Both the position numbers and the translations under genes were made by a program. The notes below the pieces were generated by a model. The model saw nothing but the letters and a program-made list of their open reading frames with translations. It ran no database searches and was not told the DNA's origin. From Selaginella tamariscina (taxonomy: Eukaryota; Streptophyta; Lycopodiopsida; Selaginellales; Selaginellaceae): a stretch of DNA of 64,000 nucleotides. The DNA lies in the NCBI GenBank assembly GCA_003024785.1, contig PUQB01000020.1, forward strand, positions 748,314 through 812,313. Direction: 5' to 3'. Positions 35,512 to 47,589 of this stretch are shown here, one piece after another (the stretch's first letter is position 1; the number at the start of each line of letters is the position of its first letter).

Positions 35512-36597
35512 TGTCAGAGTTTTAACCCGAAGGGTTAACAAGTGGTCTTTCAGCGTCAATTCCCTATGTGAGCAACGCCAAGTCTTCTAAGACAACCCCT
35601 AAAGCTTGACTCAAATAGCATAAGATTTAGGGTTCCACCCTAAGTCTTCTAGTAAGACTATCATTTGAATCTTAGAAGATAACATGAGTAAACTTTAGGA
35701 TCCTACCCCAAAAGACCTAAACAGACTCATGCCCCAACTTCATTAAGGAGACATATTTAGCACATACCCCTTAAGGATTCACCCCCATCATGGGTTATTG
35801 ACATTTAGGGTGACAAGGGGTGACGACTAATCCCTAAGGAGACATGTTTAGCACATACCCCTTAAGGATTCACCATTCCCTATGTGAGCAACGCCAAGTC
35901 TTCTAAGACAACCCCTAAAGCTTGACTCAAATAGCATAAGATTTAGGGTTCCACCCTAAGTCTTCTAGTAAGACTATCCTCTGAACCTTAGAAGATAACA
36001 TGAGTAGACTTTAGGATCCTACCCAAGGTTCAGAGGATAACATGAGTAGACTTTAGGATCCTAAAAGTCTCCCATCATGGATTATTGACATTCAAAGGGG
36101 TGACTTGAACCACGACTAATCCCTAAGGGTTAGGGATTTAGGGTTCCACCCTAAGTCTTCTAGTAAGACTATCCTCTGAACCTTAGAAGATAACATGAGT
36201 AGACTTTAGGATCCTACCCCAAAGGTTCAGAGGACATGAGTAGACTTTAGGATCCTAAAAGTCTCCCATCATGGATTATTGACATTCAAAGGGGTGACTT
36301 GAACCACGACTAACCCTTATGTCACCCACGACTAATCCATAAGGGTTAGGGTTAGGGTTCCACCCTAAGTCTTCTAGTAAGACTATCCTCTGAACCTTAG
36401 AAGATAACATGAGTAGACTTTAGGATCCTACCCCAAAGGTTCAGAGGATAACATGAGTAGACTTTAGGATCCTAAAAGTCTCCCATCATGGATTATTGAC
36501 ATTCAAAGGGGTGACTTGAATCACGACTAACCCTTATGTCACCCACGACTAATCCATAAGGGTTAGGGATTTGTGTGGGCAAGTTATACCTTAGTCT
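35512..36597 (-). repeat. Long-LTR copy C, left part (split by G2)
   Basis: Begins TGTCAGAGTTTTAACCC, the reverse complement of the 3' end of copies A and B. It runs to the G2 insertion point at AAGTTATACCTTAGTCT. The matching sequence resumes at 42160. Internal tandem copies are annotated separately. Confidence 0.8.
35580..36560. repeat. Expanded tandem repeat inside LTR copy C, unit about 190-230 bp
   Basis: The block TTTAGGGTTCCACCCTAAGT, then CTTCTAGTAAGACTATC, GATAACATGAGTAGAC and CCCATCATGGATTATTGAC recurs starting near 35630, 35940, 36140 and 36350. In copies A and B the corresponding region holds only a 67-bp duplication, so this array grew in copy C. Confidence 0.8.
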
Positions 36598-36972
36598 TGT
36601 AAGAATCATAAGTTATTTTTTGCCTTTCACAGGACTTGAACCCGAGACCTTTTTGGCTAACACACACATGTGTTAACCAACTGTCCGTATGATCCTGGAT
36701 GCTAAACTACACCATCAACAGCAAGGCGTATATTCATACGCATGTTCCAGACCAATTGTGGACCACACATTCCAGACCAGTTGTGGACCATACAATTCTC
36801 AGGACCTCAGATATATAAACAGGGTTCCAGTTCCAGGTTTCTCAGAATCATTCAACACCAGTCTTCGGCCTTGTGTTTCATTTTGTATTCATTTCTTTCT
36901 TGAATACAATCTCCTCCTTTCAAGGTTCCACCCTTGTTCTAAAGGTTTCGCCCTTTGCACAAGGTCGTGACA
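36598..36972 (+). repeat. G2 5' LTR (375 bp)
   Basis: Near copy of 41763-42159, with a TATA-like GATATATAAACAGG at about 36810-36823. Its first 110 bp, read on the minus strand, contain a tRNA-like stretch with a B-box match (GGTTCAAGTCC). It lacks a 20-30 bp segment present in the other LTR near 41935-41955. Confidence 0.92.
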
Positions 36973-37133
36973 GTTTGAATGATTCTGGGTAGTGACAAGC
37001 TTCTGTTTCCGCTTGTCATCGATCCCATTTTCTTTCTTTCTCTCTTTTCAATTTTCTTTTCGATTTTTCTTTTTTTTCTTTTTCTTTTGATTTTCTTCTC
37101 TTTTTCTTTTTGATTTTTCTTCTTCGACTCATC

Positions 37134-40100
37134 ATGTCCGAGCATGCTCTTCATGAGCAAGTTGCTGCCCTCCAGCAAGCTCAACAACTACACCTGGAGA
37201 ATGATCAGCTCCGACAGCGTGCGAATTCTCCAGAGCCAAAGATCAGCATGCCCGAAAAGTTCGATGGTACCCGATCGAAGTTCCGAGGTTTTCTCAATCA
37301 AGTTCGTTGCGGATCGTGATGCAGCCGAGGCGCTACAGCACAGAACCCATTAAGGTTGGATTGATCGGGTCGCTGCTTTCTGGTTCTGCTCTTTCATGGT
37401 TCTCAGCCTTGCTGGAGAACAATGATCCGATCCTTGGGAATTTTGACGAGTTTGTGGAACGGTTCACGGCGATGTTCAGTGACGTGGATCGTGAGAGTGC
37501 TGCCATCACCAAACTCCGTCAGCTTCACCAAGGGGGTATGTCGGTAGCAGAGTACGCATCGAAGTTTCAACTTCTTGCTTGTGATGTCACATGGGGAGAT
37601 CGTGCTCTCAAGGAGGTTTTCCGGTCGGGGTTGCAGGACGAGGTCAAAGACATGTTGCTGAATTTTGCGGTTCCGGAAACCCTCACCAGCATGATCGAGT
37701 TGGCAATTCGTTGTGACAACCGGTTGATCGAGCGGAAACAAGAACGTCGGCATCCTTCTTTCTTCTTGGTGCCGTCTTCTTCCATTTCTGCAGTCCCTGT
37801 TCCCTCATCTGCTGATTCATCATCTTCCTCAGTAGAACCATCCCCGATGGAATTAGGGCGATCACGCCGAGGCAAGCTTTTGCCAACCGAACGTCAGAAG
37901 CGGATTCAGTACAAGCTTTGTTTGTACTGTGGGGACCCGTACCACAAGTTGGAGAATTGTCATCGACGTCCAAAACAAGCTCGTGAAGTGGCCCTTGCTT
38001 GCTGCCGGGAAACGAGAAGATCCAGCCCGAATAGGAGCCGTCCGGCTGGATTGCCGTGGAACAACTCATGTTCCTCAAGGCTCTTCACTCATAACATCTT
38101 CCCTTCCTCATCTTGGATCCATTCCATCCACGAAGGTGTGCAAGCCGTTCCATGTTCCGGTGCAGCTGAAGACACCAGAGGTGGAGTTCTCTGGTAAAGC
38201 TTTGGTGGATAGCGGAGCGAACGCAAATTTCATCGACAAGAATTTTGCTGTCAGGCACGGGATCCGTCTACATCCTTTGAAGACTCCTGGTTCTGTACGG
38301 GTCGTTGATGGACGAGATATCAAATCTGGAGCGGTAAAAATGACACGGAGTTCGTTGAGGTCGTTGCTTGCGGTGCTGTGTGCAACATCTCCTTCAGTGT
38401 TGTTTCTATTCCAGACTCTACGATTATCCTTGGTTTGCCGTGGATCGAGTTGGTGGATCCTGGTTGGAGAGAACGTTTCATGAACAGTTTCCCAGCTGTT
38501 CAACTCCAGCCACACTCTTTGATTCCGATCCTGTTCCAGTTCCTCCTCCACTTCGAGTCTCGCATATCACCTTGAAGCAGTTCAAGAAAGATAGCCGACA
38601 TGACCCAGCATCCGTGTTCGCGATCAAAGTCTATCCCTGCTCTGCTAAGGATGTTTCTGTTCCTCCTGCCTTACCAAAGCAGTATGCCGATTTCGCAGAC
38701 GTCTTTGACAAAAAGAAAGCTTCTGCCTTGCCACCGCACCGTGAGTATGACTGTCCTATCGATCTCGTTGAGGGTAAGCAGCCGTCCACCGGTCCCATTT
38801 AGGTCTCTCACCAACAGAGTTGGAGACATTGAGGAAATACATTGAGGAGAATCTTGTCACCGGATTTATCCGTTATTCGCAATCACCGGCTGGTGCTCCA
38901 GTATTCTTTGTTTCCAAGAAGGATGGAAGTCTCCGGCTCGTGGTGGACTACCGAGATCTGAATAAGGTCACCATTCCAAACAAGTATCCTCTCCCGCTTG
39001 TCTCGACATGCTCGAACGTCTTCTGGTGCCCGGTACTTCACAAAGATCGATTTAAGAGGAGCATACAATCTCATCCGAATTTGAGAAGGGGACGAGTGGA
39101 AAACAAGCTTTCCGTACACGCTACGGACATTTCGAGTACGTAGTAATGCCGTTCGGCCTGACAAATGCACCTGCTGTGTTCCAGCACATGGCTAACGATA
39201 TTTTCCGGGACTTCTTGGATTTGTTTGTCATCATGTACCTAGACGACATCCTGATATTTTCCAAGACTCGAGAAGAACACGAACGGCATGTACGGTTAGT
39301 CTTGGAGAGGCTCCGGAAGCACCACTTGTTTGCCAAGTTGGAGAAGTGCTCTTTCAGTCAGCAGTCTGTCGAGTTCCTGGGGTACATCATTTCAGCTGAA
39401 GGTGTTCACATGGATCCTGCAAAAGTCCGGACTGTATTGGAGTGGGAGAGACCATCAAATGTTCGTGATGTTCGATGTTTCCTCGGGTTTGCGAACTTCT
39501 ATCGACGTTTCGTTCGGGATTTCTCCAAGATTGCATTGCCATTGACGAAGTTGACTGGCAAGGATGTTCCATTTGTCTGGTCCTCTGAGGCTGAGGAGGC
39601 GTTCGAGTTCCTAAAGAAGGCGTTCACCTCGGCACCTTCTTATCCATCCTGACCCTGCGAAGCCATATTTCGTGGAAGCTGATGCCTCTGACTTCGCCAT
39701 TGGTGGAGTGTTGTCCCAGGAAGGTCCAGATCATCTTCTCCATCCCATTGCTTTCCATTCCCGCAAGTTCACTGCACCTGAGATCAACTACGATGTCTAC
39801 AACAAGGAGCTGCTGGCGATCGTCGATGCCTTTGAGGAGTGGCGCAGATTCCTTGAAGGTTCCCCGCATGTGGTTAAGGTGTATTGTGATCACAAGAACC
39901 TCCAGTACTGGGCAACAGCACGAGTTCTCAATCGACGTCAGGCGCGATGGGCACAGTCTTTGTCCCGGTTCCGATACGAGATTATTCATCGTCCCGGTCG
40001 TCTAAATGGCAAAGCAGATGCCTTATCTCGTCGCAGTTACCTAGCTCCAGTACCAGGTGAAATCCGATTTGATCAACAAGAACAAGTCATCCTGAGCTCC

Positions 40101-41740
40101 GACCAGTTGTTGGTAAACGCGCTTTCCCGTTCTTCTGCTCCAGTTGACACTTCGTTTTTGGATCTAATCCGAGAAAATCTCCCTCAAGACGAGTTTGCTC
40201 GTGATGTCCTTGCACATGTTCGACGAGTTCAGCCATTGTCTTCAGGGTCACAACTACGAGATTATGCTGCTTTCCATCTTCATAATGGGTTGCTGTACCA
40301 CCACATCCAAATCTATGTTCCGGACGGAGAACTGAGGTTGCGAGCTGTCCAACACTGCCATGACAACACAGCTGCAGGACATTTTGGCATTCGGAAGACG
40401 ATCGAGCTGGTACAACGGGTGTTCTGGTGGCCTCGGCTTCGCGTGTATGTTGAGAGATTTGTGCGATCTTGTGACACGTGCCAGCGTACAAAGCTTCCTC
40501 GTCATCGACCGGTTGGACTACTACAGCCTCTTCCTATTGCTCAGCGGCCATGGTCATCCATCACCATGGATTTCCTCACGGATTTACCGCCTTCTAGAGG
40601 GTTTGATGCTGTCCTAGTCATTGTTGATCGGTTCTCTAAGATGGCGCACTTTGTTCCCTGCAACAAGACATGTTCGGGTCCTGATGCTGCAGATCTGGTG
40701 TACCGGGAGGTGTTCCGTCTTCATGGTCTTCCTGATGAACTTGTCACTGATCGAGGTCCCCAGTTCACTTCGGCATTCTGGCGGAGATTCCTAGATCGGC
40801 TACGTATCACCGGGAAGCTGTCTACTGCACATCATCCTGAAACAGATGGACAATCGGAGCGCACAATTCAGACTCTGGAACAATATCTCCGGTGTTTCAT
40901 TTCTCATCTGCAAGATGATTGGGTCGATCTCCTTCCTGCTGCCGAGTTCGCGTACAACAACACGGCACACTCATCCATAGGTGTGTCGCCATTTTTGCGT
41001 TCTCTGGTGTTCATCCTCGCTGGTCCTACAGCTTGCCCGTGGTTCCTGGCCTCACCACTGCTGCCGATGATCGTGTTGAGCATCTCCGACAGGTCCATGA
41101 AGAAGTGCAGCATCATCTTCAACGCGCTCGGGATTTGCAACAACAAGCTGCTGATCGTTCCCGTTCCTCTCCTCCAGCATTCACAATTGGTGACCAAGTG
41201 TGGCTCCTCCGGCGTCATTGGCCAACCACACGTCCCTGTGACAAGCTGGACTATCAACGCTTGGGGCCATTTCGCATCATCGAAAAACTCTCTGATGTGA
41301 CGTTTCGTCTCGAGCTTCCGCCAACCATCCGGATCCATCCCGTGTTCCATGTTTCTTTGTTGGAGCCTTATCATGCTCCTTCTGAACCTGGCGACTTCTT
41401 CCACCACCTCCTCCGTTTCTGAACATGAGCCTGCTGCACGTTCATGCTCCTTCTTGCCGACACCACCTCCTCCAGTTACAGTTGCTGGTGAACCTGAGTT
41501 CGAGTTGTTGCAATTCTTGATTCCAAACTTGTTCGTGGTTAGCAATTCTTGATTCCAAACTTGTTCGTGGTTAGCTTCACTATTTCGTGGACTGGATCGA
41601 TTATCCACATGGTGAACTGGATCGATTATCCACATGGTGAACGCACTTGGGAGCCTGTTGCTCATCTTGTTCATGCTCCTAATCTTGTTGCCGAGTTCCA
41701 TCAACGATATCCTGCAACCTGGACCAGTGACGCGCGGTGC
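37134..41740 (+). pseudogene. G2 gag-pol, frameshifted
   Basis: Gag starts at ATG 37134 (MSEHALHEQV) with a glutamine-rich coiled-coil-like start, then a retrotransposon gag domain. The zinc knuckle CLYCGDPYHKLENC is at about 37918-37960. Protease has VDSGAN near 38208. Reverse transcriptase (about 38690-39650) has MPFGLTNAPAVFQH and YLDDILIFS near 39235. RNase H has the EADASDFAIGG start near 39673 and HRPGRLNGKADALSRR near 39995. Integrase has an HHCC-type zinc region (about 40380-40490), MDFLTDLPPS near 40567, DRGPQFTS near 40750 and HPETDGQSER near 40835. A 542-codon open stretch covers RNase H through integrase. Frame changes occur in gag, around protease, in RT and after the integrase. 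Confidence 0.9.
41500..41720 (+). pseudogene. G2 chromodomain tail broken by two tandem duplications
   Basis: The tail encodes pieces typical of a chromodomain: ILDSKLVRG, HYFVDWIDYPHG and ERTWEP, followed by a helical end (LVAEFHQRYP). A 32-bp unit is duplicated at 41512-41543/41544-41575 and a 25-bp unit at 41591-41615/41616-41640. Neither is a multiple of three, so both break the frame inside the domain. Chromodomains in such elements guide integration to modified histones; this copy would lack a working one. Confidence 0.75.
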
Positions 41741-41762
41741 TTGTCATCGAAGGGGGAGATAG

Positions 41763-42159
41763 TGTAAGGATCATGGGTTATTTTGCCTTTCACAGGACTT
41801 GAACTCGAGACCTTTTGGCTAACACACACATGTTGTTAACCAACTGGTCCGTATGATCCTGGATGCTGAACTACACCATCAACAGCAAGGCATATATTCA
41901 TACGCATGTTCCAGACCAGATTGTGGACCACACATTCCAACCAGTTGTGGACACACATTCCAGACCAGTTGTGGACCATATAATTCTCAGGACTCAGATA
42001 TATAAATAGGGTTCCAGTTCTAGGTTTTTCAGAATCATTCAACACCAGTCTTCGGCCTTGTGTTTCATTTTGTATTCATTTCTTTCTTGAATACAATCTC
42101 CTCCTTTCAAGGTTCCACCCTTGTTCTAAAGGTTTCGCCCTTTGCACAAGGTCGTGACA
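41763..42159 (+). repeat. G2 3' LTR (397 bp)
   Basis: Near copy of the 5' LTR. A repeated CACATTCCAGACCAGTTGTGG phrase is present one extra time here. TATA-like GATATATAAATAGG is at about 41996-42009. Confidence 0.92.
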
Positions 42160-42965
42160 AGTCCTAGGGTTAGTACTTAATGAGAACACGAGTGTGCACG
42201 GTAGATGAACACGAGTGTTTGATTAAGCAAACTTCCCAAGGTTAGGTTTGGATAACCCTAAGTACACAACCCCACAAGTGCCTCACGAAAGGGCTCTCAC
42301 TAATGAGTTTAGGTTGTTCACCTTTGGATCCCAAGGAGAACACCCCCTAGCCAAATGTGCCATCAACACACCTAGTTACGAGACCTAACTTCCCTTGAGC
42401 TGATGCATAAGGCTTAACACCATGATGTGAGCACAAGTATGCTTGCTTACTAGAGTATCCAACCCCTTAGCGTCAACCCCATGAGACAACCCCAAAAGGT
42501 ATGCCTTAGGCATTGTACTAAGTGCCATCTAGCCAAGTGTCACATTTTCATGTGACATTATTGTCCAGATGTGGGTTATCATGCCTAGGCCCTTAGATTC
42601 AAGAGTTGCACTAGGTGCCACAAATGTGGCTCTCCAATGCCAACTCTAGAACCCCTCTGTTATCCCTTAGGAACTCGGTAAGGATGCCTTATCAACCAAG
42701 ACTTCATGACCACAGTTGAACAAGAACATGAATGTGCCTTGTTTAGCTGTGAGTGCTGGCTAGAGACAAGCCTCAACCTTTGACCTTGGAACATACATTC
42801 CGGAAAGACCTTCTAGTCATGGATTTGTCAATGATAAGGGTAGGTTGCCCCAAAGGTGGGACGTACCCTTACTGTTTGGAAGTTAAGGGGGCACAATAGG
42901 TTGTGCCTTAACAACACAAGCTAGAGCTTGCATTGGTAAAAGAGTAACGAACTCAATCATGAACA
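42160..42965 (-). repeat. Long-LTR copy C, right part
   Basis: Continues copy C directly after the G2 insertion: TAGTACTTAATGAGAACACGAG matches the reverse complement of copy B near 57.85 kb. It runs to the CAAGCTAGAGCTTGCA region and then loses similarity, so the 5' end of this LTR is missing. Confidence 0.75.
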
Positions 42966-43429
42966 TAGATGCACGTTGTAACTAAAATGGGCATGATACA
43001 TGAAAATGGGAATATAAAATAAATTACTAATTAATACTTAAGTTTTATTTATTTATTAAATATTTAATTAAGACTTAAATATTAATTAATTAACAAATTA
43101 ATCCTTCATTAACCGTACTTATTAAGGAATATTCTTAAATTATCTTAGAATATTTGTATTATTCTTCATTGTAAAAATATTTTACAATAATTAAAAAATA
43201 CTATTAAACATAATTATAAATGAAATCATTTCCTTATTAACATGTTCCTTAACTATACAAAGAAATTTCCTCATTTTGTCTAAGTCATCACTCTTTAAAT
43301 TAATCAAATCATTTTGGTCAATATCTTTATGTTGTTGCCACCACCTAACACTTTCACGAATATAGTTAGGAGTTGCCATCCTTGTTAATACATAAGTTGT
43401 GATAAAAACAAAAGTGCATAAAGGCTTAT

Positions 43430-44401
43430 TTAAAAAATGACGTTCCTTAATAATAATATTGGGTTGCTCTCCTTTAATTTATAAAATTCAAAATCACGAG
43501 AAAGAAAAGCATTATAGTATGTTTGATATGGTGGATATTGCTCACAAAAGTTTTTAAGATTTTTCTTTTTAAGGCACGTATCCAAGTAGGTCACTAGCTC
43601 ATCTATGGTATTAATATTAGAATATGAGTCGAAAGTGATTGGATGGATACAAGCAATGTTTTGGTTAAGCATAGCCTTTTGAGGAGAGTCGTCTACCAGT
43701 AAGATATGTGTGTTTTTCATTATTCTTAATTAATTGATCTCCTAATGAAGCCCAATTAATCTTTCATTTTTGAAGAAGTATGTCTTGCTTTCTTTTCTTA
43801 TTCGTAAAATTTGAGAGGTTTATAACATATTTGATCTAATTTTTACAACTCACCTCTTCTTCAACACTACAATGTTTGTTAGGCAAATTCAGCAATGGTG
43901 TCAAGTTGTGAATTTGCATGCATGACAAATCCTCACAAGTGCACCCATCTTTTTAAGTTTTTTAAAGAGACGGTCCAACCCCGGACGAAAAATAACATCA
44001 TGTCAAAATTTACCATGACAACGAATGAAATTTCCTTATTTGATTTCTTTTTCTCTGTCCTCACACCTTTGTCGATGAAGTAAAACACTATTGACATCCA
44101 ACAACACAATATGACCATGAGTAACAAGGGGCAACATTGCCTCTTAAATGCTTTGCAACTCACTTGTTTGGTCCCTTTCACATTTATCTTTTGACGTTAT
44201 ATTGTTGCCGATCCCTTTATCATTTACTTGTACATCATTATTACAAGATTCAGATATTGCAGACTCTGAAGAAAGTGATTGAGGAACTGAAGGCAATAGA
44301 AATGGTGATGCAGAAATTGAAGTGGTCCCCATAGTAAGAATGTTTTGAGCTGCATTATTATCCATTTCCTGTATGAACTCTGTCATTCTAACATGTGGCA
44401 C
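43430..44401 (-). pseudogene. FCP1/NIF-type phosphatase-domain gene, broken
   Basis: The minus strand encodes pieces of the FCP1 homology (HAD phosphatase) domain in order. HGHIVLLDVNSVLLHR at about 44120-44075 is the motif I region. FRPGLDRLFKKLKKMGALVRI at about 43995-43930 is the xxRPGL...FL region. After a GTGAGT donor near 43850, ILLVDDSPQKAMLN at about 43705-43665 is motif III with the paired Asp residues, followed by TYLDTCLKKKNLKNF. Motif I reads DVN where catalytic FCP1 phosphatases have DxD; a plant group of FCP1-homology proteins has Asn at this position. Stops and frame changes separate the blocks. An open stretch at 44144-44401 may be the N-terminal part. It lies next to, and reads the same way as, the ParB/methyltransferase-like gene. 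Confidence 0.55.
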
Positions 44402-44639
44402 AATAAATTTTTGCCAAACCCTGCTCTTACCTCATACCACTACTGAAAATCCATGTTCTTAAATGTTTCATTACATCTACAAAATGATAGTTAACTGGCC
44501 TTATAATTAGCAAGGTATATTATTTACTTTGTTAATGTGTGACCCATGTTTGAACTAAAAGCTTCTTTAATTTTGAGAATTTATTTTATGTACAAATATA
44601 AACGAAATATACAAAAATTTTATGTTACACTCATTTACA

Positions 44640-47580
44640 ACTATTCATCACTCTAACAATTCTTCTTCGTTGTTACCTTCTAAGTGAGGCGAAGAAGGTT
44701 TTAGCCGCTTGGAAGATCGTTCAACATCTCCCATTTCTTTTGTTAATGTTCCATGGTCAATACAGTAAGTGAATGTTCTGTACTCCTTGAGATAACTTCT
44801 GGTCTAATATCTAGTTCAAGATTATTCTCAAACTCTGACATTGAACCAAATTCCTTCTCAGAGCTATCACACTTCTCGAGAGAGAACTTTCCCAAATATC
44901 CTATATGGGTTTGTTGGGTAGTCAGTTGAGAACCTCTCTATCCACTTGTTCAAGTCCTCAACCATGGTCTTATCCTTTTCAACGGCAAACACACATGTAT
45001 CCCAAAGGTAACACTCCTTCAAGACGGATCCCTAGTGCAGTAGTCAAAAACCCATGCATCATTGTGAGGACCCCTGATCAAGTTGACAATGCTTCGTGTA
45101 GCCTAACTTGTAATGTTTGGATAACGTACATTGCCAAATACGTCCCTCTTAGCTATCAATGTATCGAATGGAGGTTCAGGCTCGTTGGAGTGCAAATAGA
45201 TGCCTAGCCAGTCATTGGAAGTTTGAAATTGTTTGGCGCATTCCTAACAACCAAATGAACAATCGTATCAATACACTTGGAATTAGCATTGTTCATATAA
45301 AATCCAGTCCAACGATGTTTATTCTTCTTGGCAAAGACGAAGGCAAAAGTATCAATGACATGAGCAGAATCAAGAAATAAATACCTGAAAACGTAGGTAT
45401 CAATTAAGTGTGCAAAAATTTAATAATAAATACCTTCTATGTACATGCTTGCATAGTTAAGTTTCTCCACCAAATCCTCTAGTGCCTTTTCTGACGAAGG
45501 AATTTTTAACACCCGTCATCCATCACGAACATTTGAAACATTTTTACAAACAGTGATGTTACCCCATAAAGTTTCCAAATTTGACAACAAACATCTGTAG
45601 GGCTTGTCATGATTTATAGCATCCTCTTTTATAAGGTTTAACTCGGTTCTCCGCTACTAAAGGACTGCCATAAGAGAAGGTGTCATCGCAATGTTTTACT
45701 TTCTGGCGTTGGCATGCCGATTGGTTCACCCAATGGACAAGCATATCATCATCTGTCACATGCAAATATTTGTTGACCTCTTCGTATGTTGAAGTCAAGG
45801 TCCAACCCAATTTATAACAGTGCACTCCTTGAAGTACCTGATCGTCTTCAGCTCCATTGCCTTGAGATGAAAAGGAGAGATGGAACTACTGTTATTAATC
45901 TATAGTTTGCCATTAACTACCAAATCAGTTAAGACATCCATCTCCTCCACCGTTGTTCCGTTCAAAGGCCTCAACCATGTGAGCTTAAAGTTGTTGTTTA
46001 CATCTTTCGTAGATTGAACAGACTTAGCCTTTGCCGTCTTACTGGGTTTCTTTGCAGACTTCTCTGAGAGCTCCCTTCACTTGTTTGCTTCTTCTTCAGT
46101 GTTCCTTTTGCAAACGATTCCACCCCACCCAATTGGCAAAGACCTTGTCCTCAAGGCGAGAAATCAGCATCATCAGAAAGAATGTTTCCTTCTCGCCCAC
46201 ATGGGCAAAATCAACTACTGCAATTTCTTCAGCTCTCTAAAGATTAAAAAAGAGATAGATTAATATACTGGCGAGATAAATCCCACCAAGACAATTTACT
46301 TACCCGGTATTCTGCACTTTGTTCTTCCTTGCAGTAGCTTTTTGTGGTCATCCAAGATTTTCCCACATAGATCATGTGTATTTTGAACTTCTCCCATATT
46401 TTTCTATTGTAATGTTTAGTGTCGACAGCATCCCATTCGTCGATAGCTTATGGTACTTCTCAGTTGTGAGATTTGGCTTAGTTAAAAATGTCGATCTTTT
46501 TGTCAGCTTTTTATGGCTATGCTCGAAAGTTTTGTTGCCGTCGTTCCTTTATTGTGTTCATCGAGAAGTCGTTGGGCTACCATTATCGTGTGTTGGCCAT
46601 TAATAATATAATACCTGATTAATTTTTTATTCTTCGTCTGGATTTTCGTGATTTGTTCTAGTGTTATCACCCACACTATCTCAGTGCCTTTCTTTCTTTC
46701 ATAGTATGGGGCACAGAATAGCATTATGTGGAATTGTGTAAGAATTGTCATCCTTGATCTTCTCCATGAGCTCAGCTACACGTTCTTGGTTGAGTGGCCT
46801 ATAATTGAAGTTGGTGTTAATGCTATAATACTTAACCCTACACTCGTAAATCTTATCATCCAACATCATTTTCTTGTGGCTTATTGTAGCATAGGATGCT
46901 ATAGGTGCAGCTGATAAAACGACAAATGATATCTTCTGTGATCTGAATCAACATGTGTGAGCCCCGATTGCAGTTGTTCTAATGTTCTTAGCACACTCTT
47001 CCAGCTTCCAAAAATTCCTAAGCAAATTGAATGTGATTTGTAAAGAACCTGAGACAAAGCCACTCTCTCAATCTTCTTAATGATGTCGCTGTGTTCTTCT
47101 TTATTAAGAAGAGGGATGATTGCTTCACTTGTGGATGTTTATATTGTGAAGCAATATCTAATGCAAATACACCTACTCAATGAGTATTGAATCCTCGAAG
47201 TGAACACCTAATCTGACCCCCTCCATAGATGGGCTTTCATTTAGTTGAAGAAGAACTCCACCGACATCATTAATGAAAACGTGAACGTCATAATCCACAA
47301 GCCGACAGAACCACCTAAGGTTCTTGTTATATCTCACGTCTCTAGATCTGAGAACGTGACATTAAATGGAACAAGGTATATATTTTGAGCATCGTCAATC
47401 TTGGTTCGAAGCCTGCCCTTGGGTGCTTGATTAGTGAATCTACTTTCCATTGTTTTGCTTGTCCACGCGATGTGACAAGGTTAATTTGATAGCAACCATG
47501 GTTGATCCAATGCACTTCCCATTTATTTTGAAATATGGCCATGTTAATTCCAGAATCCCTCTATCCATCTCATCTCCTTC
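44640..47580 (-). pseudogene. Multi-exon ParB-like plus methyltransferase-like gene, broken
   Basis: Long coding-like blocks on the minus strand, changing frame or separated by intron-like gaps: EGDEMDRGILELTWPYF (47580 down); GRLRTKIDDAQNIYLVPFN; RYNKNLRWFCRLVDYDV (about 47330-47280); IIPLLNKEEHSDIIKKIERV (about 47120-47060). RPLNQERVAELMEKI (about 46798-46755) followed by YYIINGQHTIMVAQRLL (about 46612-46560) has the spacing and wording of the ParB N-terminal domain. Near the end, DAWVFDYCT (about 45065-45038), then FAVEKDKTMVEDLNKWIE (about 44985-44935), resembles the SAM-binding motif I and following strand of N6/N4-type DNA methyltransferases. A splice-like GTAAGT lies near 46303. The ParB resemblance is moderate and the methyltransferase resemblance weak. 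No known family is firmly recognised. Confidence 0.4.
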
Positions 47581-47589
47581 TATTATATT

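Larger units (their letters stand above)
36598..42159 (+). mobile_element. Ty3/gypsy chromodomain-type LTR retrotransposon G2
   Basis: LTRs at 36598-36972 and 41763-42159 run TGTAAG...GTGACA. The flanks are AGTCT (36593-36597) and AGTCC (42160-42164), a 5-bp target duplication with one mismatch. A purine tract AAGGGGGAGATAG (41750-41762) adjoins the 3' LTR. No clear tRNA primer site follows the 5' LTR. Gag, protease, reverse transcriptase, RNase H, integrase and a chromodomain-like tail follow in order. It is inserted in LTR copy C, whose sequence continues on both sides. Confidence 0.92.

Noticed and set aside
37023..37130. T/C-rich tract before G2 gag as a promoter or polypyrimidine signal
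   Set aside because: It is a low-complexity TTTCTTTT leader tract. No specific signal can be supported.
43191..43379. Open frame as a final exon of the FCP1-like gene
   Set aside because: No splice link or conserved motif connects it to the upstream blocks.
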